From an uncultured Oscillospiraceae bacterium (GTDB lineage: Bacteria; Bacillota; Clostridia; Oscillospirales; Oscillospiraceae), in NCBI GenBank assembly GCA_934533005.1, contig CAKTBC010000038.1, forward strand, positions 1-16,304: a DNA stretch of 16,304 nt, read 5' to 3'. Shown here piece by piece: positions 1 to 6,934 of this stretch. Made by a program: the position numbers and the translations under genes. Below the pieces are notes generated by a model. That model was not told the origin of the DNA and did no database searches. It saw only the letters and a list, made by a program, of their open reading frames with translations. Position 1 is the first letter of the stretch. The number at the start of each line of letters is the position of its first letter.

Positions 1-28
1 CAAGATGATTGCTCTTGTTGGTAGACAT
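1..28 (-). CDS. Possible 5' end of a gene cut by the window edge
   Basis: An ATG at 28-26 on the minus strand opens nine codons (MSTNKSNHL) before the window ends. It is preceded by an AAAGGAG ribosome site at 45-39 with a spacing of 10 bases. The upstream segment has a TATAAC that could be a -10 box but no good -35. Nothing can be said about function from nine codons. The call rests only on the ribosome site and on its place just after the terminator of the preceding minus-strand operon. Confidence 0.3.
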
Positions 29-140
29 CTGATTGCAACTCCTTTCTCTCGAATCGAACACGTTTTTGCTGTGTCCGTGCCTATTTTGACCGCAAGCACC
101 GGCGTTATACAAATTCGGAAAATGCAATTTTTGTCATTAA

Positions 141-177
141 AAACCTCCCTGCGGATAATTCATCCGCAGGGAGGTTT
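141..177 (-). terminator. Rho-independent terminator of the nucleoside transport operon
   Basis: A perfect 16-bp inverted repeat (arms 141-156 and 162-177) with a 5-base loop lies directly after the TGA of the HAD phosphatase gene. Read on the minus strand the stem ends in TTTT and continues into a moderately T-rich stretch (TTTTTAATGACAAAAATT). On the plus strand no T-run follows, so the orientation is assigned to the minus-strand operon. Confidence 0.85.
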
Positions 178-178
178 G

Positions 179-829
179 TCAATCCAGTAAAAGTGTCCGA
201 AGCGTATCGACGCTCTCGGCGATCGTATCGGTGCCCTCGGCTTCCAGCTCCTCGCGGCTTCCGTAACCATAGAGCACGCCGATAAAACCGATCTGCGCCA
301 TCTTCGCGCCGATGGCGTCGTGCGACCGGTCGCCGACCATGACGCAGCCGGTCTTGTCCGTGATGCCCATTTCATAGAGCGCGTGCAGGATCACTTCGCA
401 TTTGTCCGGCGGTTCCCGGTCGAGCGGAATGCCAGAGACAACATCGATGTACTGCCGCAGATGAAAGTGCTCGAGGATCTGCTCGGAGAAAACGGTTGGC
501 TTGCCAGTGGCCACGGCGATCCGTGTGCCGGACGCTTTCAGATCGCGCAGCAGCTCCGGAATGCCCGGGTACACTTCGTTTTCAAAAAGGCCGATGGTCG
601 AAAAGCGCTCGCGGTAATAGCCAAGAAGCTCCTGCGCTTCCTCCGGCGTTGCGTTTGCGTAGACCTCAAACGACCGGAGCAGGGGAGGACCGATGTACTT
701 GTGATAGCTCTCGATCGGGCCGACCGGGCGCCCGGCCTTTTCCAGCGCATAGCGGACGCTGCCGCAGATGCCCTGCACCGGATCGGTCAGCGTGCCGTCC
801 AGATCAAAGAGTACGGTGGAGTACTTCAT
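179..829 (-). CDS. HAD-superfamily phosphatase, probable 5'-nucleotidase type
   Basis: A 216-residue cytoplasmic hydrolase of HAD subfamily IA. All four HAD motifs are visible: the nucleophile and acid/base aspartates in DLDGT (D9, D11), the motif II threonine in VATGK (T108), a motif III lysine in PDK (K143), and motif IV GDRSHD (D167, D171). A cap domain lies between motifs I and II, and the IGPPL stretch near residue 46 is typical of HAD 5'-nucleotidase or phosphoglycolate phosphatase-like members. The ATG directly follows the TGA of the permease gene (TGAATG), with GGGAGGAG upstream, so translation is probably coupled. Being last in a guanine-riboswitch-controlled nucleoside transport operon favours nucleotide dephosphorylation (inference). 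The alternative is a general phosphoglycolate-type phosphatase. Confidence 0.85.
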   Translation of the reverse strand: MKYSTVLFDLDGTLTDPVQGICGSVRYALEKAGRPVGPIESYHKYIGPPLLRSFEVYANATPEEAQELLGYYRERFSTIGLFENEVYPGIPELLRDLKASGTRIAVATGKPTVFSEQILEHFHLRQYIDVVSGIPLDREPPDKCEVILHALYEMGITDKTGCVMVGDRSHDAIGAKMAQIGFIGVLYGYGSREELEAEGTDTIAESVDTLRTLLLD

Positions 830-1825
830 TCAGCGCTCCTCCCGGAAGTACGAAAGGCCGAGAGACGCGGGAGGCTGATTTTCACGCTTGTCGCGCATGG
901 AGGAAATGACCAGCACAACGATCGTGACAACGTAGGGGATCATCTTGTAAAGCTCTTTGACGGCAAGGTTCGTGCCGGTGGGCAGGAACAGATACAGGAT
1001 ATACAGTCCGCCGAAGAGGATGGAGGACAGCACGCCGACGTCCGGCTTCCAGATCGTGAAGATAACGAGCGCGATGGCAAGCCAGCCGCGGTCGCCGAAG
1101 GCGTCGTTCGACCAGATGCCACAGGCGTAGTCCATAACGTAGTACAGACCGCCAAGCCCGGCGATCATGCTGCCGGTGCAGGTGGCGACGTATTTATATT
1201 TCCGAACGTCGATGCCGGCGGCGTCCGCAGTATTCGGGCTTTCGCCAACGGAGCGAAGATGCAGTCCGACGCGGGTCCGCTTGAGAACATAGGCCGCGGC
1301 AAAGGCAATGATGATCGCGACGTAGGCGAGAAAACCGTAGCTCAGAAAGATCTTCCCAAACCAGCCGAGCTTATCCGCAAAGGGAAGCGACGCGCTGAAA
1401 AAGGCACTTGTGCGGGAAAGGGCAATGGAGGGTACGTCTGCGCCGGAGAGCTTGATGAGCGAGCCGCCGAAGAAGTTGCCGAAGCCTACGCCGAACGTTG
1501 TCATGGCAAGACCAGTCACGTTCTGGTTCGCGCGGAGCGTTACCGTGAGGAAGCAGTAGAGCAGACCCATCAGCAGCGAGCCGAGGAGCGAGCAGAGCAG
1601 GGGGATGATAACGGCAAATAACGGGTTGAGCGCGCCCGGCGCTGGGACGGCACTCTCATAGAAGAACGCGCCGATAACGCCGCAAATACCGCCGACATAC
1701 ATGATGCCTGGAATGCCGAGATTGAGGTTGCCGGACTTTTCCGTAAGCGTTTCGCCGGTGCTGCCGAGCAGCAGCGGGATACCCTGAACCACGGCTCTCG
1801 GAATGAACGATACGATATCAAACAT
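830..1825 (-). CDS. nupQ: ABC transporter permease, nucleoside uptake (NupQ-like)
   Basis: A 331-residue, very hydrophobic membrane protein of the BPD_transp_2 permease family, with about eight or more membrane segments. The sequences SGNLNLGIPGIMYVGG near residue 30 and GDRGWLAIALVIF further on are characteristic of the second permease in BMP-type nucleoside transporters such as B. subtilis NupQ (YufQ). It starts at ATG 1825-1823 with GGAGGA upstream, three bases after the stop of the first permease, and abuts the HAD gene. It should form a heterodimeric channel with the neighbouring permease, powered by the double ATPase. The symbol is given by analogy; the transported nucleoside is not shown by the sequence. 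Confidence 0.9.
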   Translation of the reverse strand: MFDIVSFIPRAVVQGIPLLLGSTGETLTEKSGNLNLGIPGIMYVGGICGVIGAFFYESAVPAPGALNPLFAVIIPLLCSLLGSLLMGLLYCFLTVTLRANQNVTGLAMTTFGVGFGNFFGGSLIKLSGADVPSIALSRTSAFFSASLPFADKLGWFGKIFLSYGFLAYVAIIIAFAAAYVLKRTRVGLHLRSVGESPNTADAAGIDVRKYKYVATCTGSMIAGLGGLYYVMDYACGIWSNDAFGDRGWLAIALVIFTIWKPDVGVLSSILFGGLYILYLFLPTGTNLAVKELYKMIPYVVTIVVLVISSMRDKRENQPPASLGLSYFREER

Positions 1826-1828
1826 GGC

Positions 1829-2932
1829 TCAGTCCTCCTCCTTCTTTGCGGTCTTGCGGAAATTGATCTTATAGTTGATGAAGAACTCGCTTCCAATGAT
1901 AAAAAACAGGATGATGCCGGTAAGGATATCGGAGAAGGAGTGGTTCAGACTGAAGGCCGTAGAGATCTCGCCCGCGCCGCGCTCGAGGAATACGAGCAGC
2001 AGGGAGGTGAAGATCATGATGATCGGATTGAACTTCGCGAGCCAGGACACCATGACCGCCGTGAAGCCGCGGCCGCCGGCGATCGTCGTCGTGACGGTGT
2101 GGTTGATGCCGCCGACAAGGAGCAGCCCCGCAAGGCCGCAGATCGCGCCGGAGAGCGCCATCGTGCGCATGACGACCTTCTCGACCTTGATGCCGACGTA
2201 GCGCGCGGTACGCTCGCTCTCGCCGACAACACTGATCTCATAGCCGTGCTTGGTGTAGTTGAGGTATACGTATACCGCGATCGTCATCACCGCGGCAACA
2301 ACGATGCTCAGCAGGTATTTGTTTCCGCCGAGCTGCGGCAGCCATCCAAGCTGGGTGGCCTGATTGATGATGCCGATCTGCCCTGCGCCCTTCGGAACCT
2401 CCCACACGATGATGAAGTAGGCTACAAGCTGCGTGGCGACGTAGTTCATCATCAGTGTGAAGAGCGTTTCGTTCGTGTTCCAGCGGGCCTTGAAGAAGGC
2501 AGGGATGAAGCCCCACAGCGCGCCTGCCGCGATCGCAGCGACGGCCATGGTGAGGATCAGCATGCCATTGGACATCTTGCCGCTCAGGCAGATCATTACC
2601 GCCGTTGTCGCAAGACAGCCGGCAAGCGTTTGTCCCTCGGCGCCGATGTTCCAGAAGCGCATCTTAAACGCGGGGGTCACGGCAAGGGAGATCACCAGCA
2701 GAACGGCCATGCCCTGGAAGGTGATCCAGCTCCGCCGCGCCGTGCCGAAAGCGCCGCTGATCATGGCGCCATAGACGGAAATGGGGTTCTCGCCAGTGGT
2801 GACGGTCGTGACGAGCGCGCATACCAGCAGCGCCGCAACGATCGCACCGAGACGGATGGCCCAGGCCTTATACCACGGCAGCGCACCGCGCTTGGAAATA
2901 TGAGCCAGCGGCTCCCTGTTCTGCTTATTCAT
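1829..2932 (-). CDS. nupP: ABC transporter permease, nucleoside uptake (NupP-like)
   Basis: A 367-residue polytopic permease of the same family as its neighbour. The stretches FWNIGAEGQTLAG, NETLFTLMMNYVA and GRGFTAVMVSWLAKF mark the first permease of BMP-type nucleoside transporters. I chose ATG 2932: GGAGGT sits 10 bases before it, whereas a GTG at 2944 lies inside that ribosome site. With this start the gene overlaps the end of the ATPase gene by eight bases (ATGAATAA), which suggests translational coupling. The first hydrophobic segment follows a positively charged N-terminal tail of about 20 residues. Confidence 0.9.
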   Translation of the reverse strand: MNKQNREPLAHISKRGALPWYKAWAIRLGAIVAALLVCALVTTVTTGENPISVYGAMISGAFGTARRSWITFQGMAVLLVISLAVTPAFKMRFWNIGAEGQTLAGCLATTAVMICLSGKMSNGMLILTMAVAAIAAGALWGFIPAFFKARWNTNETLFTLMMNYVATQLVAYFIIVWEVPKGAGQIGIINQATQLGWLPQLGGNKYLLSIVVAAVMTIAVYVYLNYTKHGYEISVVGESERTARYVGIKVEKVVMRTMALSGAICGLAGLLLVGGINHTVTTTIAGGRGFTAVMVSWLAKFNPIIMIFTSLLLVFLERGAGEISTAFSLNHSFSDILTGIILFFIIGSEFFINYKINFRKTAKKEED

Positions 2933-4457
2933 CGGCCTTGTCACCTCCGAGCTTTGTCATCATCATACCGACCTCGCGCTTCGAGGTCTTGCGTCCTTCA
3001 ACGATACCGCTGACCTTGCCGCCGCAAAGGACGAGGATCCTGTCGGCCAGTTCAAGGAGCACGTCCAGATCTTCGCCGACGTATATGACGGCGACGCCCT
3101 TTTTCTTCTGGCGGTTGATGAGGTCATATATAGTATAGGATGCGTTGATATCGAGACCGCGCACGGCATACGCCGTGAGAAGAACGGTCGGGGCGCTCGC
3201 GATTTCGCGGCCGACGAGCACCTTCTGCACGTTGCCGCCGGAGAGACGGCGGACGGGCGTATCTACGCTCGGCGTGCTGACACTCAGCTCCTGCACCACC
3301 GATTCCGCCAGGGCGCGGGGGGAGCGGCGGTCGGTAAAGATCGATTTGCCGCGGCGGAAGGAGCGGAGCATCATATTGTCGGCAAGGTTCATGTTGCCGA
3401 CGAGCCCCATACCGAGACGGTCCTCCGGAACAAAGGAGAGAGAGACGCCGAGCTCGGCGATGCTCAGAGGATCCTTTCCGATGAGCTCTTCGCGGGAGCT
3501 GTCGTCCTCGATATAGGAAATGCTCCCGGATTCCACGGTCTGCAGGCCCGCGATGGCTTCGAGAAGCTCTTTCTGGCCGCAGCCGGAAATACCGGCAATG
3601 CCGAGAATTTCACCGCTGTTGGCGGTAAAGGAAACATCGTCCAGCTTGATAATGCCGTCCACGCTGCGAACCGTGAGATTCTTAACTTCGATGCGGGGCT
3701 TGGGATCGACCGGATCGGGACGCTCAATATTCAGCGTTACCGCGTGGCCGACCATCATGTTCGTCATTTCCTGCGCGTTCGTCTGCGCGGTGAGCATGTC
3801 GCCGATGAACTGGCCGTGGCGGAGGATCGCCACGCGGTCGGAGAGCGCTTCGACCTCGTGCATTTTGTGCGTGATAATGACGACGGCTTTCCCGTCGTTG
3901 CGCATGTTGCGCAGCACGGCAAAGAGCTTGTCCGTTTCCTGCGGCGTCAGAACGGCGGTCGGCTCGTCGAGAATGAGAATGTCGGCACCGCGGTAGAGGA
4001 CCTTTACGATCTCCACCGTCTGCTTTTGGGAGACAGACATATCGTAAATTTTCTGCGAAGGATCAACGCTGAAGCCGTATTTATCGCAGATTTCGCGAAT
4101 TTTCGCTGAGGCAGCCTTGAGATCCAGCTTGCCAGGCAGACCGAGAACGATGTTCTCCGCTGCCGTCAGCACATCCACGAGCTTGAAGTGCTGGTGGATC
4201 ATGCCGATGCCAAGGTCAAAGGCATCCTTTGGAGAGCGAATGACGACGGGTTTTCCGTCAATGCTGATTTCGCCCTCGTCGGGGAAATAGATACCGGCGA
4301 GCATGTTCATGAGCGTCGTTTTGCCGCTACCGTTTTCGCCGAGCAGCGCGAGGATCTCGCCCCGGTATATATCGAGCCAGACTCTGTCGTTTGCGACGAC
4401 AGAGCCGAATGTCTTGGTTATATTGCGCATTTTAACTGCCGCGATCTTGTTGTCCAA
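2925..4457 (-). CDS. nupO: ABC transporter ATP-binding protein with two ATPase domains (NupO-like)
   Basis: About 510 residues with two fused nucleotide-binding domains, the layout of sugar and nucleoside importers such as RbsA and NupO. The first domain has Walker A GENGSGKTT near residue 40, a Q-loop region (MIHQHF) and Walker B with ILILDEPTAVL. Its signature reads SVSQKQ, where SGGQQ or SVGQQ is usual. The second domain has a degenerate Walker A (GISGCGQKE, no lysine), a normal signature (LSGGNVQK) and a Walker B region reading LLTAYAVRGLD without the catalytic glutamate. Degeneracy of the second site is usual in this family. TTG at 4457 is preferred because AGGGAG lies eight bases before it; a TTG at 4475 would add six residues but has no ribosome site. 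The stop overlaps the next gene. Confidence 0.9.
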   Translation of the reverse strand: MDNKIAAVKMRNITKTFGSVVANDRVWLDIYRGEILALLGENGSGKTTLMNMLAGIYFPDEGEISIDGKPVVIRSPKDAFDLGIGMIHQHFKLVDVLTAAENIVLGLPGKLDLKAASAKIREICDKYGFSVDPSQKIYDMSVSQKQTVEIVKVLYRGADILILDEPTAVLTPQETDKLFAVLRNMRNDGKAVVIITHKMHEVEALSDRVAILRHGQFIGDMLTAQTNAQEMTNMMVGHAVTLNIERPDPVDPKPRIEVKNLTVRSVDGIIKLDDVSFTANSGEILGIAGISGCGQKELLEAIAGLQTVESGSISYIEDDSSREELIGKDPLSIAELGVSLSFVPEDRLGMGLVGNMNLADNMMLRSFRRGKSIFTDRRSPRALAESVVQELSVSTPSVDTPVRRLSGGNVQKVLVGREIASAPTVLLTAYAVRGLDINASYTIYDLINRQKKKGVAVIYVGEDLDVLLELADRILVLCGGKVSGIVEGRKTSKREVGMMMTKLGGDKADE

Positions 4458-4499
4458 TACGGTCACTCCCTGCAAATAAATATTGTATCAAAGTCCAAT

Positions 4500-4546
4500 A
4501 CCGCATAAGAAAGCATACGAGTTTATCATGTGCTTTCTTATGCGGT
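4500..4546 (-). other. Large perfect hairpin in the operon, between binding-protein and ATPase genes
   Basis: Two 16-base arms (4500-4515 and 4531-4546) are exact inverted repeats around a 15-base loop. There is no T-run on the minus strand after it, so it does not look like a simple terminator. In the transcript it lies 3' of the binding-protein gene and about 40 bases before the ATPase start. It could protect upstream RNA from 3' decay or act as a processing site (inference). Just downstream, TGATACAAT (4490-4482) resembles an extended -10 box, so an internal promoter is also possible. Confidence 0.6.
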
Positions 4547-4559
4547 GACAAACGGGGAA

Positions 4560-4598
4560 AGCGGGCAGCGCAATTCAATTGTCTTTGCGCTGCCCGCT
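4560..4598 (-). terminator. Hairpin after the BMP lipoprotein gene, probable partial terminator
   Basis: Arms 4560-4573 and 4585-4598 form a perfect 14-bp GC-rich stem with an 11-base loop, 29 bases after the TAA of the binding-protein gene. On the minus strand it is followed by TTTCCCCGTTTG, which is only weakly T-rich, so read-through into the ATPase gene is expected. Such a stem would let the binding protein be made in excess over the membrane parts. Confidence 0.6.
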
Positions 4599-4627
4599 GT
4601 GCGGTAAACGGTTTAGGTGAGGTTCAA

Positions 4628-5947
4628 TTAGAACGCGGTGTCAAGAAGGGTGATGCCGTCGATCTTGAGATCGAAGTACGGAGCGGCACGGAACGCAGAC
4701 TCCTTGAAAGCGCCGTTCTCAACGACCTCGGTGTCGCCGGTGTAGGCAGCGTCGGTGTCGACGTCCGCGAGGTAAGAGGTGACATGGCCATCCGCGTCAA
4801 CGGTCAGATTGGCGGTGACGTTGTCGCCAGAGACGGTGAAGTTCGCGCAGTCAAAGACCTGGAGTTCGCCAGATTCGAGCTTCGCGGTGGCGTCGGCGAT
4901 CGCTTCGACCGTGCCCTCGGCGGCGACGGCAGTATTAACGTCGGTGAGGACGACGGAGCCGGTGGCCAGAGTGCCGGTCCAGTCGGCTTCAATGGCTTCG
5001 CCATTCAGGTAAGCGTTGATGGCGTGCTCATAGTAGGGCGCCCAGTTGATGCGGGAGGAGACGATGAAGGTGTTGGGGCAGGCATCAACGGTGGAGCCGT
5101 TGTAGGAAACGTTGGGGACACCGGCGGTCTCGCAAGCCGTGGGAGCGCCCATGGAGTCGGCGTGCTGGCTGATGAGCTTGCAGCCGTTGCCGATGAGCTT
5201 GTTGGCGGCTTCCTTCTCGGCGGTTTCATCGTACCAGGAACCGGTGAAGGTCACTTCCATGGTGGCGGTGGGGCAGACGCTGCGAGCACCGAGGAAGAAG
5301 GAGGTGTAGCCGGAAACGACTTCCGCATAGGTGAACGCGCCGACGTAGCCGATCTTCGCCTCTTCGGCGGTGAAGTCACCGTTCTCGATCATCTCGTTAA
5401 GCTTGAGACCGGCAGCGATACCAGCAAGGTAGCGGCCTTCATAGATGGAAGCGAACGCGTTGTGGTAGTTGGCAAGGCCTTCGGTGTGAGCCTTGGTGCC
5501 GGTGGCGTGGCAGAACTGAACTTCGGGGAATTCCTTGGCAGCCTGAATCATGAAGTCCTCATGGCCGAAGGAGTCGGCGAAAATCACGTTGCAGCCGGCG
5601 TCGGCGAGCTCAGCGGCGGCGTCGTAGCACTCCTGACCTTCGGGAATGTTGGTGCGGAACACGACCTGATCATCGGTGAGGCCGAGGTTCGCGCAGGCTT
5701 CCTTGGCGCCGTTCATGAAGTTGAGGTCGTAGGTGGAGTTTTCATCGTGCAGGAAGATGAATCCGACCTTGAGGTTGGCAGGTGCAGTGGTGGTTTCGGT
5801 CTCGCCGGTTGCGGCGGGAGTCTCTTCCGCGGGAGCTTCGGTGGCCGCGGGAGCTTCGGTGGCCGCGGGAGCTTCGGGCTGAGCGCCGCAGGCGCAGAGA
5901 CCGACGCACAGCGTCAGCGCGAGCAGGAGAGCGACAAGCTTTTTCAT
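4628..5947 (-). CDS. nupN: BMP-family nucleoside-binding lipoprotein (NupN/PnrA-like)
   Basis: A 439-residue solute-binding protein of the BMP (Med) family, the class that includes purine-nucleoside receptors PnrA and NupN. The N-terminus is a lipoprotein signal: two lysines, a hydrophobic run, then LCAC with the likely acylated cysteine at residue 20. A low-complexity Ala/Pro/Glu/Thr linker follows (about residues 21-55). The domain then begins VGFIFLHDENSTYDLNFMNG, and GYVGAFTYAEVVSGYTSF is family-typical. It would sit on the outer membrane face and feed nucleosides to the permeases encoded downstream. ATG 5947 follows GGAGGAA by seven bases. A guanine riboswitch and terminator in the leader point to purine control. 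The exact ligand (guanosine, inosine, adenosine) is not readable. Confidence 0.92.
   Translation of the reverse strand: MKKLVALLLALTLCVGLCACGAQPEAPAATEAPAATEAPAEETPAATGETETTTAPANLKVGFIFLHDENSTYDLNFMNGAKEACANLGLTDDQVVFRTNIPEGQECYDAAAELADAGCNVIFADSFGHEDFMIQAAKEFPEVQFCHATGTKAHTEGLANYHNAFASIYEGRYLAGIAAGLKLNEMIENGDFTAEEAKIGYVGAFTYAEVVSGYTSFFLGARSVCPTATMEVTFTGSWYDETAEKEAANKLIGNGCKLISQHADSMGAPTACETAGVPNVSYNGSTVDACPNTFIVSSRINWAPYYEHAINAYLNGEAIEADWTGTLATGSVVLTDVNTAVAAEGTVEAIADATAKLESGELQVFDCANFTVSGDNVTANLTVDADGHVTSYLADVDTDAAYTGDTEVVENGAFKESAFRAAPYFDLKIDGITLLDTAF
5831..5877. repeat. 18-bp tandem repeat in the lipoprotein linker
   Basis: The unit GGGAGCTTCGGTGGCCGC (plus-strand reading) occurs at 5831-5848 and 5849-5866, with a third partial copy to about 5877. 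In the protein it gives repeated PAATEA units just after the acylated cysteine. It keeps the frame, so copy-number change would only alter the tether length. Confidence 0.85.
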
Positions 5948-6033
5948 GTTTTCTTCCTCCAGTAAGTTTTTTGATTTTTTTACTGTTTACTACTGTCTAT
6001 TTCCACCGGCAAGCCGGAAGAAAGCAAAAGAAA

Positions 6034-6061
6034 TTGCGGAGGCCAGATACGGTCTCCGCAA
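6034..6061 (-). terminator. Terminator of the guanine riboswitch expression platform
   Basis: On the minus strand, arms 6061-6051 and 6044-6034 form an 11-bp stem (one G-T wobble) with a 6-base loop, followed by the T-rich tract AATTTCTTTTGCTTTC. It lies 43 bases after the riboswitch aptamer and about 85 bases before the lipoprotein start. This is the expected place for ligand-induced termination. A competing antiterminator is not obvious. One weak option pairs the 3' end of the aptamer (CCGGACTAT) with the terminator loop and inner arm (GTATCTGG). Confidence 0.75.
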
Positions 6062-6103
6062 ACGAACGACAAACAAAACAGAAAAAATGCTGCTTTGCTT
6101 CTC

Positions 6104-6172
6104 GTCGATAGTCCGGTCATTTACGGCGACCGGGTAGAGACTTCAAAACCGTATCATTTGATTTATATCGAC
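6104..6172 (-). promoter_or_regulatory. Purine riboswitch aptamer, guanine class
   Basis: Read on the minus strand, this segment fits the purine aptamer. P1 is GTCGATA/TATCGAC (6172-6166 and 6110-6104). P2 is weak (TCAAA/TTTGA) and closes L2 GATACGG (6155-6149). J2/3 is GTCTCTACC (6141-6133). P3 is CCGGTC/GACCGG (6133-6128 and 6118-6113), and L3 contains the conserved CCGTAAA (6126-6120). The GG of L2 and CC of L3 needed for the loop-loop contact are present. In J3/1 (GGACTATCG) the specificity base is C (position 6111), the guanine-binding state; adenine riboswitches have T there. It precedes the BMP transporter genes and probably shuts them off when guanine or hypoxanthine is plentiful. Confidence 0.92.
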
Positions 6173-6197
6173 AGATATGAAATTGTAAGAATCGCGA

Positions 6198-6770
6198 TCA
6201 GCAGAACTCTATGCCGTTTTCCACACTCATGGACTTGACGCGGGCGAGAGATTCCACACGGACGCCCTTGCTGCGGAGCATGTCTCCGCCGGGCTGGAAT
6301 GCCTTTTCGATGCAGATGCCGCAGCCGACAAGCGTTGCGCCGGACTGCTCCACCAGTTCGATGAGACCGGTGAGCGCTGCGCCGTTGGCAAGAAAATCAT
6401 CAATGACCAGCACGCGGTCATTGGGGCCGAGAAAATCTTTCGAAACGATGATATCGTATACTCTCTGGTGGGTGTACGAGTGGACCTTGGATGTCCACAC
6501 ATCTCCGGCGATATTCAGCGTCTTGTTTTTCTTGGCAAAAACAAGAGGACACCCGAAGGTTTGAGCGGTTATACACGCAATACCAATCCCGGATGCCTCG
6601 ATCGTAAGTATCTTGTTGACACCGCAGTCATGGTACAGGCGCTCAAACTCTTTGGCAAGTTCGGAGAAGAACACGACGTCCATCTGATGGTTCAGAAAAC
6701 TGTCCACCTTCAAAACGCCGCCGTCACGCACAACACCATCGCGGCGGATCCTATCTTCCAGGAGCTGCAT
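6198..6770 (-). CDS. xpt: Xanthine phosphoribosyltransferase
   Basis: A 190-residue cytoplasmic type I phosphoribosyltransferase that converts xanthine and PRPP to XMP. The PRPP-binding loop VLVIDDFLANGAAL, the early LKVDSFLNHQ, and FQPGGDMLRSKGVRVESLARV near the C-terminus match the Xpt family closely. Length agrees with B. subtilis Xpt (194). ATG 6770 is chosen over a GTG at 6785: GGGGGTG lies six bases before the ATG and overlaps the GTG. Unlike many Firmicutes xpt genes, no purine aptamer is visible in its own leader; one follows the gene instead, 25 bases after the stop. It probably heads the transcript carrying the nucleoside transporter. Confidence 0.95.
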   Translation of the reverse strand: MQLLEDRIRRDGVVRDGGVLKVDSFLNHQMDVVFFSELAKEFERLYHDCGVNKILTIEASGIGIACITAQTFGCPLVFAKKNKTLNIAGDVWTSKVHSYTHQRVYDIIVSKDFLGPNDRVLVIDDFLANGAALTGLIELVEQSGATLVGCGICIEKAFQPGGDMLRSKGVRVESLARVKSMSVENGIEFC

Positions 6771-6801
6771 CTGTATCACCCCCACGGCTTAACTTGGTTT
6801 C

Positions 6802-6830
6802 ATCTTATCGAATTTGGATAAGTTTTGCAA
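6802..6830 (-). promoter_or_regulatory. Candidate sigma-A promoter of xpt
   Basis: On the minus strand, TTGCAA (6830-6825) and TAAGAT (6807-6802) are separated by 17 bases. Each box matches four of six consensus positions. The predicted start near 6795 leaves a leader of about 25 bases, too short for a riboswitch. This is a consensus match only. Confidence 0.5.
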
Positions 6831-6890
6831 TGCATATATTTTGTGAATTTCGGAGAAATGAAAACCGATATTTTGTGCATAACAGAAAAC

Positions 6891-6921
6891 ACCGTCGAAT
6901 AGAGCAAATCCATCCGACGGT
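6891..6921 (-). terminator. Terminator of the CofE-like gene
   Basis: Arms ACCGTCG (6891-6897) and CGACGGT (6915-6921) pair, with the stem extending inward past one mismatch. On the minus strand the hairpin is followed by GTTTTCTGTT. It lies 13 bases after the TAA of the CofE-like gene and separates it from the xpt promoter. Confidence 0.7.
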
Positions 6922-6934
6922 ATTTGTCATTTTC

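Noticed and set aside
5..190. 61-codon plus-strand frame at the left edge
   Set aside because: It runs through the perfect terminator hairpin, has no ribosome site and shows no family resemblance.
320..3013. Long plus-strand frames (320-1621 and 1940-3013) opposite the HAD phosphatase and permease genes
   Set aside because: Both are rich in charged residues without domains and lie antisense to clear transporter genes.
4784..5965. 393-codon plus-strand open frame opposite the BMP lipoprotein gene
   Set aside because: Its translation is a glycine/valine-rich shadow of the lipoprotein gene with no start signal. The lipoprotein assignment on the other strand is secure.
6831..6890. Possible second purine aptamer in front of xpt (ATATCGGTTTT on the minus strand)
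   Set aside because: Only a short L2-like string is present. The J2/3 TCTACC, L3 CCGTAAA and GACTAT elements are missing.
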